From Methylobacterium sp. (GTDB lineage Bacteria > Pseudomonadota > Alphaproteobacteria > Rhizobiales > Beijerinckiaceae): a stretch of DNA of 55,121 nt. The stretch is from positions 1-55,121 of the forward strand of contig PNLY01000026.1 in the NCBI GenBank assembly GCA_013823325.1, given 5' to 3'. Under the pieces are notes generated by a model that saw only the letters and a program-made list of their open reading frames with translations, made no database searches and was not told the origin of the DNA. The position numbers were made by a program, and so were the translations under genes. Below, piece by piece: positions 16,264 to 24,926 of this stretch (positions within the stretch are counted from its first letter, which is position 1; every line of letters begins with the position of its first letter).

Positions 16264-17882
16264 GTGACGAAGCCGCGCGGGCGGGTACCCATGTCGTCAT
16301 CCTGCCGAACGAGGCCGCGACGGTGCGGCTGGCGCAGGACATCGCCGACATCCTGAAGACCGGCGACATCGTCGCGCTCTCCGGCCATCTCGGTGCCGGC
16401 AAGTCGTTGCTGGCGCGGGCGATGCTGCGCCGCCTCGCCGGCGATCCGGCGCTGGAGGCGCCGAGCCCGACCTTCACCTTGGTGCAGAGCTATGACAGCC
16501 CGCGCGGGCTTCTGCTCCACGCCGATCTCTACCGCGTCCGCAACCCCGACGAGCTCGACGATATCGGCCTGATCGAGGATCTCGACCTCGCCGTCACCAT
16601 CGTCGAATGGCCCGACCGGGCCGGCGCGCGCCTGCCGGCGGGGCGGCGGCTCGACATCGTGCTGGAGGTCGATCCCGACAATCCGGAGCAGGGCCGGATC
16701 GCGACGCTCTCGGGCGGCGTGCTCTGGCGTCAGCGGCTCGCGCTCGCAATCGGCGCGCGTCGCCTGATCGACGAGGCCGGCTGGAGCGAGGCAAAGCGCG
16801 AGTTCATGCTCGGCGATGCCTCCAGCCGTGCCTATGAGCGCCTGATCAGGCCGTCGGGCGAGACCGCGATCCTGATGATCTCGCCGCCGCGCCCGGACGG
16901 GCCGGCGATCCGCCAGGGCAAGCCCTACAGCGCCATCGCCCATCTCGCCGAGACCGTCGACGCCTTCGTCGCCATGGACAAGGCCCTGCGCTCGCTCGGT
17001 CTCTCGGCGCCGGAAGTCCTGGCGCAGGACCTCGTCACCGGCCTGCTGATCATCGAGGACCTCGGCAATGAGCCGGTGGTCGGCGCGGACGGCCCGATCC
17101 CGGAACGCTACGAGGCCGCGGCCCGCCTGCTCGCTGAGCTGCACCGGCATGCGCTGCCGACGATCCTGCCGGTAGCGGAAGGGCGCGACCATGTCCTGCC
17201 GGACTATGATCGCGAGGCGCTCGCCATCGAGACCGAGCTGGTGCTCGACTGGTATGCCCCGCACATCGCCGGGGTCACCTTGCCGGCGGTGACGCGGTCG
17301 GAGTTCAGCCGCATCTGGGAGAAGCTCTTCGACGAGCTCTTCGAGACGCCGGCGACCTGGACCTTGCGCGACTATCACTCGCCGAACCTGCTCTGGCTGG
17401 CCGATCGCGTCGGCCATGCAAGGCTCGGCCTGATCGACTTCCAGGATTCGGTGCTCGGCCACCCCGCCTATGACCTCGTCTCGCTCGGCCAGGACGCTCG
17501 CGTCGACGTGCCGGCGGCGCTGGAACTGCGCCTGCTCGCGGCCTATGCCGGGGCGCGGCGCGGCACCGATCCGAGCTTCGACGTTCCGCGTTTTGCCCGC
17601 GCCTATGCGATCCTCGGGGCCCAGCGCAACACCAAGATCGCCGGCATCTTCGCGAGGCTCGACCGGCGCGACGGCAAGCCGGGCTATCTCAAGCACCTGC
17701 CCCGGATCGAGGCCTATCTGCGCCGCAACCTCGAACAGCCGGCGCTCGCCGAGCTGAAGGCCTGGTACGAGACTTATCTGCCCAAGCTTTATGCCGGGCA
17801 GGAGAAGCCGGAAGCAAAGGTCGAGGCCGATCCCACCCCCACGGAGCAGGACCGGCCCGAGCTCAAGCAGGATGAGGTCTGA
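16260..17882 (+). CDS. tsaE: TsaE - sugar/aminoglycoside phosphotransferase (AmgK-like) fusion
   Basis: A 540-residue two-domain protein. Residues 10-155 are TsaE, the ATPase needed for the universal tRNA modification t6A, with P-loop GHLGAGKS (42-49), SPTFTLVQSY and the VEWPDR motif. Residues about 180-500 are a phosphotransferase of the APH/AmgK family: a catalytic loop LRDYHSPNLLW and a metal site LIDFQDSVLGHPAYDL are visible. AmgK kinases phosphorylate N-acetylmuramate or N-acetylglucosamine at the anomeric position in cell-wall recycling; that substrate is inferred by family. The fusion is common in Rhizobiales. It is translationally coupled to divL. The usual partner murU (nucleotidyltransferase) is not downstream; the next gene is convergent with 12 bp between stops. 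Confidence 0.88.
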   Translation: MSDEAARAGTHVVILPNEAATVRLAQDIADILKTGDIVALSGHLGAGKSLLARAMLRRLAGDPALEAPSPTFTLVQSYDSPRGLLLHADLYRVRNPDELDDIGLIEDLDLAVTIVEWPDRAGARLPAGRRLDIVLEVDPDNPEQGRIATLSGGVLWRQRLALAIGARRLIDEAGWSEAKREFMLGDASSRAYERLIRPSGETAILMISPPRPDGPAIRQGKPYSAIAHLAETVDAFVAMDKALRSLGLSAPEVLAQDLVTGLLIIEDLGNEPVVGADGPIPERYEAAARLLAELHRHALPTILPVAEGRDHVLPDYDREALAIETELVLDWYAPHIAGVTLPAVTRSEFSRIWEKLFDELFETPATWTLRDYHSPNLLWLADRVGHARLGLIDFQDSVLGHPAYDLVSLGQDARVDVPAALELRLLAAYAGARRGTDPSFDVPRFARAYAILGAQRNTKIAGIFARLDRRDGKPGYLKHLPRIEAYLRRNLEQPALAELKAWYETYLPKLYAGQEKPEAKVEADPTPTEQDRPELKQDEV

Positions 17883-17894
17883 GCCGGGCGCCTG

Positions 17895-19118
17895 TCAGCC
17901 CGGCCCGGCGCCCTGCGTACCCAGATAGACCGCATAGATCGACTGGCTCGCCGCCATGAACAGCCGGTTGCGCTTGGGTCCGCCGAAGCAGACATTGCCG
18001 CAGACCTCCGGCAGGCGGATGCGGCCGATCAGCTTGCCCTCGGGATTGAAGCAGAGCACGCCGTTGTAGCCGACGGCGCGGCCGGCATTCGATGACGCCC
18101 AGAGATTGCCCTGCACGTCGCAGCGCAATCCGTCAGGCCCGCATTTCACGCCGTCGACCATGCAGTCGGAGAATAGCTTGCCGTTGGAGAGCTTGTTGTC
18201 GGCGCCGACGTCGAAGACGTGGATGTCGCCCTTGCCGCCGGGGCCGGTGTCGCCTGGGCCTTTGCCGGTCGAGGCGACGTAGAGCTTCTTGTGGTCCGGC
18301 GAGAAGCACAGCCCGTTCGGGTCGGGGACCTGCTGCTCGGTGAGGACGAGGTCGATCCGGCCGCTCGGGTCGATGCGGTAGCAGTTGGTCGGCAATTCGC
18401 GCTTGTAGAAGCCGATCTCGGGCGGCTGGCCGAGGCGCGGATTGAGCTTGCCGCTGGCATTGCTCGGCCCGCCGGCGGCGTCAGGCGCGCCCTCATAGAG
18501 CTGGCCGCCATAGGGCGGATCGGTGAACCAGTAGCTGCCGTCGGGATGGGCGACCACGTCGTTGGGCGAATTCAGCCGCTTGCCGTCGAACTTGTCGGCG
18601 AGGATCGTCACCGAGCCGTCGAGCTCATAGCGCACGACGCGGCGGTTCAGGTGCTCGCAGGAGAGCTGCCGGCCCTGGAAGTCGAAGCTGTTGCCATTGC
18701 TGTTGCCCGATGGCGCCCGGAAGACGCTGACGCGGCCATCGTCCTCGAGCCAGCGCAATTGCCGGTTGTTCGGGATATCGCTCCAGACCAGATAGCGCCC
18801 CTGCGCATTCCAGGCCGGTCCTTCCGCCCAGAGCGCCCCGGTCCAGAGCCGCTGGATCGCGGCATTGGGCTGGGCCAGCCCCTCGAAGGCGGGGTCGACC
18901 GCGAGGACGTCGGGGTCCCAGAAATAGGTGGTGGGTGCGCCGCCGCGGCTAAAATCGCGCGGCGGCGTGGTGATCGTGCTCGGCGGGCCGGGCCTTGCGG
19001 CGGGAGCCTGCGCCAGAGCCGTATCGGCGGCGGCTACGAGTGCTCCTGCCCCCGCGACCTGCAACAGGCGGCGGCGTGACAAGGTGGGACGTGATTCATC
19101 GATCATGCGTGGCTGCAT
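17895..19118 (-). CDS. Tat-exported SMP-30/gluconolactonase-like protein
   Basis: A 407-residue protein with a twin-arginine signal (LSRRRLLQVAG, then a hydrophobic stretch and ALAQA as the probable cleavage site near residue 36). The mature part is a six-bladed beta-propeller of the SMP-30/gluconolactonase/LRE family: the signatures LWAEGPAWN, LNSPNDVVAHPDGSYWFTDP, PDPNGLCFSPDHKKLYVAST and CGPDGLRCD carry the Glu, Asn and Asp residues that bind the catalytic divalent metal. Likely a periplasmic lactonase; the actual sugar lactone is unknown. The start at 19118 has GGGAGG seven bases upstream. It is convergent with the tsaE fusion and appears monocistronic. Confidence 0.88.
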   Translation of the reverse strand: MQPRMIDESRPTLSRRRLLQVAGAGALVAAADTALAQAPAARPGPPSTITTPPRDFSRGGAPTTYFWDPDVLAVDPAFEGLAQPNAAIQRLWTGALWAEGPAWNAQGRYLVWSDIPNNRQLRWLEDDGRVSVFRAPSGNSNGNSFDFQGRQLSCEHLNRRVVRYELDGSVTILADKFDGKRLNSPNDVVAHPDGSYWFTDPPYGGQLYEGAPDAAGGPSNASGKLNPRLGQPPEIGFYKRELPTNCYRIDPSGRIDLVLTEQQVPDPNGLCFSPDHKKLYVASTGKGPGDTGPGGKGDIHVFDVGADNKLSNGKLFSDCMVDGVKCGPDGLRCDVQGNLWASSNAGRAVGYNGVLCFNPEGKLIGRIRLPEVCGNVCFGGPKRNRLFMAASQSIYAVYLGTQGAGPG

Positions 19119-19247
19119 CGGTGACCTCCCTGGGTTGAACTTAAGCCGTTCTTACCCGGGCATCGGGAACGCCGATTGCGGCGGTGACGTGGCGGAAGGT
19201 CGCCGCATCGTCATAACGAGCCCCGCTCGAACAGGGCTTCTCATCGA

Positions 19248-19262
19248 TCTAAATCGGTTTAA
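19248..19262. repeat. AT-rich TCTAAATCGGTTTAA motif, second copy
   Basis: Shares TAAATCG and TTTAA with the motif at 6850-6864. It lies between the hemW stop and the SMP-30 promoter region in the only AT-rich patch of this gap. Confidence 0.4.
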
Positions 19263-19299
19263 TGATACCGAGTCCGGAGGTCGCTGCCCCGATCCCTCG

Positions 19300-20520
19300 T
19301 CAGGCGGCCAGATCGGCGACGAGCGCGTCGAGCAGCAGCGCCCCTTCCGGCGTCGCGGCGAGACGGCCATTAGCCTTGCGGGCGAGGAAGCCCTCGGCGA
19401 TCAGGCTGCCGATGCGGTTGCCGTTGAGCTTGCGGCCGGCCAGCCCCTCGAACACGTCGAGATCGATGCCTTCGACGAGCCTGAGGCCCATCAGCAGGTA
19501 TTCGTCGCCTTGCGCCTCCGCCGAGAGCTTCTCGTGCTCGACCAGCGCATTTCCGCCGGCCTCGATCCGCTCCAGCCAGGTTTCCGGGCGCTTCTCGGTC
19601 GATTGGGCATAGCGGCCATCAGCCGTCACCAGCCGGCCATGCGCGCCCGGCCCGATGCCGGCATATTCGCCATAGTGCCAGTAGACTAGGTTGTGCCGGC
19701 ACTCCGCGCCCGACCGGGCATGGTTCGAGATCTCGTAGACCGGCAGGCCGTGCTTGGCCGTGATCTCCTGCGTCAGCTCGTAGAGCGCCGCACCCGCATC
19801 GGGATCGGGAATGGCGAGCTTGCCGGCCTTGTAGAGCTGCTCGAAGGCGGTGCCGGGCTCGATGGTCAGCTGGTAGAGCGAAAGGTGCTCGGCGGCGTGG
19901 CTGATCGCGAGCTCCAGCTCGGCCTGCCACAGCGCCGGCGTCTGACTTGGCGAGCGGGCATAGATCAGGTCGAAGGAATAGCGCTCGAAATAGCGCCGCG
20001 CGATCGCGACCGCAGCGAGCGCCTCCTGCGCCGAATGCATCCGGCCGAGCGCCTTGAGATCGGCATCGTTCAGCGCTTGCACGCCGAGCGAGACGCGATT
20101 GACGCCGGCGGCGCGGAAATCGCGGAAGCGCCCGGCCTCGACACTGGTCGGGTTGGCCTCCAGCGAGACCTCGCAATCGGGAGCGACCGCCCAGTACTCG
20201 CCGATCGCGTCGAGGATCGCGCCGACCGTGGCGCCCTCCATCAGCGAGGGCGTGCCGCCGCCGAAGAAGATCGAGGAGACCGTGCGTCCCGGCGCCAGTT
20301 CGGCCCGCTGGGCGATCTCGCGGCGGAAAGCGGCGATGTAACGGGCCTGGTCCGGCGGCTGATGCCGGACATGGGAATTGAAGTCGCAATAAGGGCATTT
20401 GGCCAGGCAGAACGGCCAATGCACATAGACGGCAAAGCCGGCATCCGCAGTCGGATGCCTGGGCATGCCGGGCCGCGCGGCAAGGGCGGCCGAAGGGCTC
20501 AAGCGGGCTTCCTCAGGCAA
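19300..20520 (-). CDS. hemW: radical-SAM haem chaperone HemW
   Basis: A 406-residue member of the coproporphyrinogen III oxidase-like family. The 4Fe-4S cluster motif CLAKCPYC (Cys38, Cys42, Cys45) and the following FFGGGTPSL are intact; HemW C-terminal features such as ECRHNLVYWHYGEYAGIGPGAH are present. The cysteine corresponding to the fourth conserved one of true HemN is not evident, which favours HemW, a haem-insertion chaperone, over an oxygen-independent oxidase. It overlaps the end of rdgB by 22 bp, giving an rph-rdgB-hemW operon as in many alphaproteobacteria. The start at 20520 is the longest; Met19 (GMPRHPTADA) is an alternative. Confidence 0.93.
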   Translation of the reverse strand: MPEEARLSPSAALAARPGMPRHPTADAGFAVYVHWPFCLAKCPYCDFNSHVRHQPPDQARYIAAFRREIAQRAELAPGRTVSSIFFGGGTPSLMEGATVGAILDAIGEYWAVAPDCEVSLEANPTSVEAGRFRDFRAAGVNRVSLGVQALNDADLKALGRMHSAQEALAAVAIARRYFERYSFDLIYARSPSQTPALWQAELELAISHAAEHLSLYQLTIEPGTAFEQLYKAGKLAIPDPDAGAALYELTQEITAKHGLPVYEISNHARSGAECRHNLVYWHYGEYAGIGPGAHGRLVTADGRYAQSTEKRPETWLERIEAGGNALVEHEKLSAEAQGDEYLLMGLRLVEGIDLDVFEGLAGRKLNGNRIGSLIAEGFLARKANGRLAATPEGALLLDALVADLAA

Positions 20521-21146
20521 GCCGCCGCCAGCACATGAAAGGCGCGGGCGCGATGCGACAGGCCGGGCGAGCCGTCCTGCGGAATGCCGTGCTTGTCCTC
20601 GGAGGTCATCTCGCCGAAGGTCTTGGCATGGCCGGCCGGCTGGAAGATCGGGTCGTAACCGAAGCCGGAGGTCCCACGCGGCGCCTCGACGATCTCGCCG
20701 AAGACGCGTCCCTCGAACAGCTCCTGATGCCCGTCCGGCCAGGCGATCACCAGCGCCGAGACGAAATGCGCCTTGCGCTGCTCGGGCGTGGTCGCGCCGC
20801 GTTTTGCGAGCTCGGCCTGCACGCGGGCCAGCGCCGGAGCGAAATCCTTGCCCGGCCCGGCCCAGTTGGCAGAGAACAGGCCGGGCGCACCATCGAGCGC
20901 ATCAATGCAGACGCCGGAATCATCCGCCAGCGCGGGCAAGCCGGAGGCCTTGGCTGCCGCGACCGCCTTGATCGCGGCGTTCTCGGCGAACATGTGGCCA
21001 TCCTCGACCGGCTCCGGCAGGCCGAGCTCGCCGGCCGAGACCAGCTCGACGCCATAGGGCGCCAGCAGCTCGCGCATCTCGCGCAGCTTGCCCTGGTTAT
21101 GGGTCGCGATCACGACCTTGCCGGTGAGGAGGCGGTTCGTAGTCAT
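20499..21146 (-). CDS. rdgB: RdgB/HAM1 family XTP/dITP pyrophosphatase
   Basis: A 215-residue house-cleaning enzyme that hydrolyses non-canonical purine triphosphates (ITP, XTP, dITP). The family motifs THNQGKLREM, the ADDSG catalytic Asp region, GFGYDPIF and the terminal LSHRARAF (SHR motif) are all visible. ATG 21146 gives MTTNRLLTGKVV, a normal N-terminus; the frame remains open upstream into rph but only as a shadow. The gene begins 4 bp after the rph stop and overlaps hemW by 22 bp. Confidence 0.95.
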   Translation of the reverse strand: MTTNRLLTGKVVIATHNQGKLREMRELLAPYGVELVSAGELGLPEPVEDGHMFAENAAIKAVAAAKASGLPALADDSGVCIDALDGAPGLFSANWAGPGKDFAPALARVQAELAKRGATTPEQRKAHFVSALVIAWPDGHQELFEGRVFGEIVEAPRGTSGFGYDPIFQPAGHAKTFGEMTSEDKHGIPQDGSPGLSHRARAFHVLAAACLRKPA

Positions 21147-21150
21147 GGCG

Positions 21151-21867
21151 TCAGGCCACCGCAGCCTTCTGCAGGGCGACCAGCTTGCCGACGCCGCCCT
21201 TGGCGAGCTTGAGCAGGGCCAGCAGTTCCTCCTCCGAGAAGGGCGCGCCCTCGGCGGTGCCTTGCACTTCGACGAGGCCGCCCGAACCGGTGATGACGAA
21301 ATTGGCGTCGGTCTGCGCGCCGGAATCCTCGACATAGTCGAGGTCGATCACCGGATTGCCGGCGACGATGCCGCAGGAGACCGCCGCGACGTGATCCTTC
21401 AACGGATTGGCGCCCTTGAGCATGCCGCGCCCCTCCATCCATTTCAGCGCATCGTGCAGCGCGACCCAGGCGCCGGTGATCGAGGCGGTGCGGGTGCCGC
21501 CATCGGCCTGCAGCACGTCGCAGTCGACGACGATCTGGCGCTCGCCGATCGCGGTCAGGTCGACCACCGCGCGCAAGGAACGCCCGACCAGGCGCTGGAT
21601 CTCCTGCGTCCGGCCGGATGGCTTGCCCGAGGTGACCTCGCGGCGGGTGCGCTCATGGGTGGCGCGCGGCAGCATCGAATATTCTGCGGTGACCCAGCCC
21701 TTGCCGGTGCCGCGCAGCCAGGGCGGCCCCTTTTCCTCGACGGTGGCGGCGCAGAGCACCTTGGTCTCGCCGAAGGTCACCATGCACGAGCCTTCGGCAT
21801 AGCGCACCACGCCGCGTTCCAGCGTGACCTTGCGCATCTCGTCGGCTGCGCGCTTCGAGGGTCTCAT
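21151..21867 (-). CDS. rph: ribonuclease PH
   Basis: A 238-residue phosphorolytic exonuclease that trims the 3' ends of tRNA precursors. It matches the family over full length: [32 protein letters not shown] start, a [17 protein letters not shown] segment, the active-site region [19 protein letters not shown] and LDYVEDS. First gene of the rph-rdgB-hemW operon and divergent from hrcA, an arrangement conserved in Hyphomicrobiales. Confidence 0.96.
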   Translation of the reverse strand: MRPSKRAADEMRKVTLERGVVRYAEGSCMVTFGETKVLCAATVEEKGPPWLRGTGKGWVTAEYSMLPRATHERTRREVTSGKPSGRTQEIQRLVGRSLRAVVDLTAIGERQIVVDCDVLQADGGTRTASITGAWVALHDALKWMEGRGMLKGANPLKDHVAAVSCGIVAGNPVIDLDYVEDSGAQTDANFVITGSGGLVEVQGTAEGAPFSEEELLALLKLAKGGVGKLVALQKAAVA

Positions 21868-21939
21868 CGTGCCAATCCTGTGTTCCGGAGTCCGCGGCTT
21901 GTAGGCGCTTAAGCGGAGTGCGGCAAGGCGAAGCCTATC

Positions 21940-21968
21940 CCCTTCCCCCCGCGTGCGGTGGGGAAGGG
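21940..21968. repeat. strong intergenic hairpin between rph and hrcA
   Basis: CCCTTCCCC-CCGC and GCGG-GGGGAAGGG form a 13-bp stem with a GT loop and one bulged T. It lies in a low-complexity C/G stretch and looks like a dispersed extragenic palindrome rather than an operator. A CIRCE element was looked for in this gap and not seen. Confidence 0.5.
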
Positions 21969-22134
21969 TTAGGGGATGGGGGGCCGGAATGCTGGTCTCG
22001 CCAATCTTTCAGTGTGGTGCCGCGGGGGGAGGGCTACCGCCTCGGCGCTGCGGTGATCGATGCAGCCATGGGACTTGATCCCGCCGCATCCACCGGGGAC
22101 AATAGGCCATGGCATCGAGGTTGTTCGCTAGGGA

Positions 22135-23217
22135 ATGAGCGCCCATACCCGCCCGGAATCGCCCGGCGGCCTGGTCGAGACCGACCAGCGCTCGCGCGAG
22201 ATTTTTCGCCAGATCGTCGACGGTTATCTGACCACCGGCGAGCCGGTCGGTTCGCGCAACATCGCCCGCCTGCTGCCGATGGCGCTGTCGCCGGCGACGG
22301 TGCGCAACGTCATGACCGATCTCGAAATGGCCGGGCTGATCTACGCCCCGCACACCTCGGCCGGGCGGCTGCCGACCGAGCGCGGCCTGCGCTTCTTCGT
22401 CGACGGCATGATGGAGGTCGGCAACCTGACCTCCGACGAGCGCTCGCGCATCGAGGCACAGATCAAGGCCGCCGCCAGCAACCGCTCGCTCGACCAGACG
22501 CTGACCGAGGCGTCCGCATTGTTGTCGGGTCTGTCGCGCGGGGCCGGTGTCGTCGTCACCACCAAGGCCAATGCCCGCCTGCGCCATATCGAATTCGTTA
22601 GGCTCGATGCCGGCCGGGCGCTCGCCGTGCTCGTCGCCGATGACGGCACGGTCGAGAACCGCATCCTCGCGCTGCCGCCGGGCCTGCCGGCCTCGGCACT
22701 GGTCGAGGCCGGCAATTTCCTCAACGCCCGCATCGTCGGCAAGACGCTGGACGAGCTTCGCCGCGAGATCGCTGACAGCCGTACCCTGATGGAGCGCGAG
22801 CTCGATGAATTGACGGCGCGCCTCGTCGAAAGCGGCGTTGCGACGAGTTCCGGTCCTTCCGGCGACCGGCATCTGATCGTGCGCGGCCAAGCCAATCTGC
22901 TCGAGGACCTGAAGGCGCAGGAGGATCTCGAGCGCATCCGTCTGCTCTTCGCCGATCTCGAGACGCAGACCGAATTGATCGACCTGCTTTCGCGGGCCGA
23001 GGCCGGCGACGGCGTGCGCATCTTCATCGGCTCGGAGAACAAGCTGTTCTCGATGTCGGGCTCCTCGATCATCGCCGCGCCCTTCCGTGACGGCGGCCAG
23101 CGCATCGTCGGCGTCGTCGGCATCATCGGCCCGACCCGTCTGAACTACGCCCGGATCGTGCCGATGGTCGACTACACCGCCAAGGTGGTCGGGCGCCTGC
23201 TCGACGGCGGTCGATGA
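22135..23217 (+). CDS. hrcA: heat-inducible transcription repressor HrcA
   Basis: A 360-residue repressor of groESL-type heat-shock operons that binds CIRCE elements and is stabilised by GroEL. The N-terminal winged helix contains [20 protein letters not shown] and [19 protein letters not shown], followed by [19 protein letters not shown]; the C-terminal GAF-like domain has [18 protein letters not shown] and a [14 protein letters not shown] motif. Length is normal. The start at 22135 is the first ATG in the frame. Contrary to the usual hrcA-grpE arrangement, the next gene encodes an ankyrin protein whose ATG overlaps the hrcA stop. Confidence 0.96.
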   Translation: MSAHTRPESPGGLVETDQRSREIFRQIVDGYLTTGEPVGSRNIARLLPMALSPATVRNVMTDLEMAGLIYAPHTSAGRLPTERGLRFFVDGMMEVGNLTSDERSRIEAQIKAAASNRSLDQTLTEASALLSGLSRGAGVVVTTKANARLRHIEFVRLDAGRALAVLVADDGTVENRILALPPGLPASALVEAGNFLNARIVGKTLDELRREIADSRTLMERELDELTARLVESGVATSSGPSGDRHLIVRGQANLLEDLKAQEDLERIRLLFADLETQTELIDLLSRAEAGDGVRIFIGSENKLFSMSGSSIIAAPFRDGGQRIVGVVGIIGPTRLNYARIVPMVDYTAKVVGRLLDGGR

Positions 23218-23870
23218 GGCGGCTGCTGCGGGCCTGTGCGGTGCTGGCGGGAGTGTTGCTGATGACCGGAGCAAGCGAAGCACGGAACGGCCTGCTCGAA
23301 GCGGCCGGCCGGGGCGATCTTGCTGCGGTGAACCGCCTGATCGCCGCCGGCGCCGATCTCGAACAGCGCGACGGCCAGCGCCAGACGCCGCTCCTGCTCG
23401 CCGTCGCCGGCAATCATGTCGCCGTCGCCAAGGCGCTGCTGGCGGCAGGCGCGAGCCCCAATGCCCAGGCGGCGAACCAGGACACGCCCTGGCTGCTCGC
23501 CGGCGCCAGCGGCCGCACCGAGATCATCGCGGCGATGCTGCCGCTGAAGCCGGACCTGACGATCCGCAATCGCTATGGCGGCAATGCGCTGATCCCGGCC
23601 TGCGAGCGCGCCCATGTCGAGACGGCCAAGCTGCTGCTGACCAGTGGCATCGACGTGAACCACGTCAACAATCTCGGCTGGACCTGCCTTCTGGAGATCG
23701 TGATCCTCGGCGATGGCGGCCCGCGCCATCAGCAAGTGGCCCGGCTCGTGCTCGATGCCGGCGCCGACCCCAACCTCCCCGACAAGGATGGCGTCAGCCC
23801 GCTCCAGCACGCCCGCAAGCGCGGCCAGATCGAGGTCGCCAGGCTGATCGCGGCAGCCGGCGGGCGCTGA
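23214..23870 (+). CDS. secreted ankyrin-repeat protein
   Basis: A 218-residue protein with an N-terminal signal peptide ([19 protein letters not shown], cleavage near residue 23) and about five ankyrin repeats spanning nearly the whole mature chain; typical repeat pieces are [39 protein letters not shown] and [18 protein letters not shown]. It is therefore expected to be a periplasmic protein-interaction module. Its ATG overlaps the hrcA stop (ATGA), so it is translated with a heat-shock regulator, but no functional link is known. No catalytic domain is present. Confidence 0.85.
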   Translation: MRRLLRACAVLAGVLLMTGASEARNGLLEAAGRGDLAAVNRLIAAGADLEQRDGQRQTPLLLAVAGNHVAVAKALLAAGASPNAQAANQDTPWLLAGASGRTEIIAAMLPLKPDLTIRNRYGGNALIPACERAHVETAKLLLTSGIDVNHVNNLGWTCLLEIVILGDGGPRHQQVARLVLDAGADPNLPDKDGVSPLQHARKRGQIEVARLIAAAGGR

Positions 23871-23873
23871 TCT

Positions 23874-24224
23874 CTATTCCAGCCAGTCGGTGATGAAGCG
23901 CTCGCTGGCATGGATGTCGATCGATTCCAGCACATCCGGCCCGAGGCTGCGGAACTTGTGCGGCACGCCGGCCGGCACGACCAGGATCTGTCCCGGCCCG
24001 GCCTCGATCTCCTGCTCGCCGACCGTGTAGAGCGCCCGCCCGGCCCGCACGATGAAGGTCTCGGGATAGGGGTGGCTGTGCAGCCTTGGTCCCTTGCCGG
24101 GCTCGGCCCGGACGAAGATCAGCGAGACCTCGCCGCCGAAGCCTTGCACTTCGCCATGCCATTCGCCGGGCGTCTCCGCCCAGTCTTCGCGGGCGATCAC
24201 GTGCGGCGCGGGCTTGTCGGCCAT
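23874..24224 (-). CDS. cupin-domain protein
   Basis: A 116-residue single-domain cupin. Motif 1 reads RLHSHPYPETFIVRAGRALY, with two histidines and a glutamate placed as metal ligands, and motif 2 reads PAGVPHKF with the third histidine, so the metal site looks intact. Such small cupins may be isomerases, dioxygenases or ligand sensors; no substrate can be assigned. It starts one base after the LysE-family stop, so it is co-transcribed with the exporter and might act on the same metabolite. It converges with the ankyrin gene, 3 bp between stops. Confidence 0.82.
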   Translation of the reverse strand: MADKPAPHVIAREDWAETPGEWHGEVQGFGGEVSLIFVRAEPGKGPRLHSHPYPETFIVRAGRALYTVGEQEIEAGPGQILVVPAGVPHKFRSLGPDVLESIDIHASERFITDWLE

Positions 24225-24225
24225 C

Positions 24226-24840
24226 TCAGCCGCGAGCCGCGATCGCCACCGCGGCGCCCGCCATCACGCCGCCGGTGACGCGGTTGATCCGGCGCATGGT
24301 CTTGGGGCTGGCGACCAGCCGCCGCGCCCGGTCGGCGGCGTAGGCGTAGCCGAGCAGGGTGGTGTTGATGATTAGCATCGTCAGCACGGCGACCTCGGCG
24401 AAGGCGAGCGGCGTCAGCGCCTGCAGATCGACGATCAGCGGCAGGATCGAGACGAAGAACACCATCACCTTGGGATTGCCGAGCGTCAGCGCGAGCCCGC
24501 CGAGGAAGAGGCGAACGCCCTCCCCGCGCATCGCCGGCTGGTTTTCCAAGCTCTTCACCGGCGCGGTCCAGAGCTTCCAGGCGAGGTACACGAGATAGGC
24601 GCAGCCCGCATATTTGATGACCAGGAACAGGCCGTGGAAGTTCTGCATCAGCATGGTGAGGCCGAGCGCCGAGAAGGTCAGCCAGACCAGGTCGCCGGAT
24701 GCGATGCCGAGCACGAAGGGCACGGCACGCCGGAATCCGGTCGAGAGCGAGCGCGCCACGATCGCGGCGATGCCCGGCCCCGGCGAGGCGACGGCGAGGA
24801 AATAGACACCGGCGAAAACCAGAAGCCCGGCGAGATCCAT
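24226..24840 (-). CDS. LysE/RhtB family amino-acid exporter
   Basis: A 204-residue inner-membrane protein with about six hydrophobic helices. The N-terminal family signature ASPGPGIAAIVARSLSTG is present, as are GIASGDLVWLTFSALGL, YLVYLAWKLW and LALTLGNPKVMVFF, which match the RhtB subgroup exporting homoserine, threonine or similar amino acids. Substrate is not predictable. ATG 24840 (MDLAGLLVFAG) is preferred because GGGAG lies about eight bases upstream and translation from there starts directly with the first helix; upstream in-frame Mets exist at 24858 and 24876. Followed by the cupin gene after one base. Confidence 0.87.
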   Translation of the reverse strand: MDLAGLLVFAGVYFLAVASPGPGIAAIVARSLSTGFRRAVPFVLGIASGDLVWLTFSALGLTMLMQNFHGLFLVIKYAGCAYLVYLAWKLWTAPVKSLENQPAMRGEGVRLFLGGLALTLGNPKVMVFFVSILPLIVDLQALTPLAFAEVAVLTMLIINTTLLGYAYAADRARRLVASPKTMRRINRVTGGVMAGAAVAIAARG

Positions 24841-24926
24841 CGAGCGCTGCTCCCTCATATCGGCTTGTGCGCGCAAACTAGCACCCCGCGCCGGAGCTGT
24901 CCCATCGCCTTGCGTGATGGGAGAGA

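Noticed and set aside
15684..17696. 670-codon open frame on the minus strand over divL and tsaE
   Set aside because: Shadow of two recognised genes; no family features in its translation.
21868..22134. CIRCE operator between rph and hrcA
   Set aside because: No TTAGCACTC-N9-GAGTGCTAA sequence or near match is present; the only dyad is the C/G-rich hairpin.
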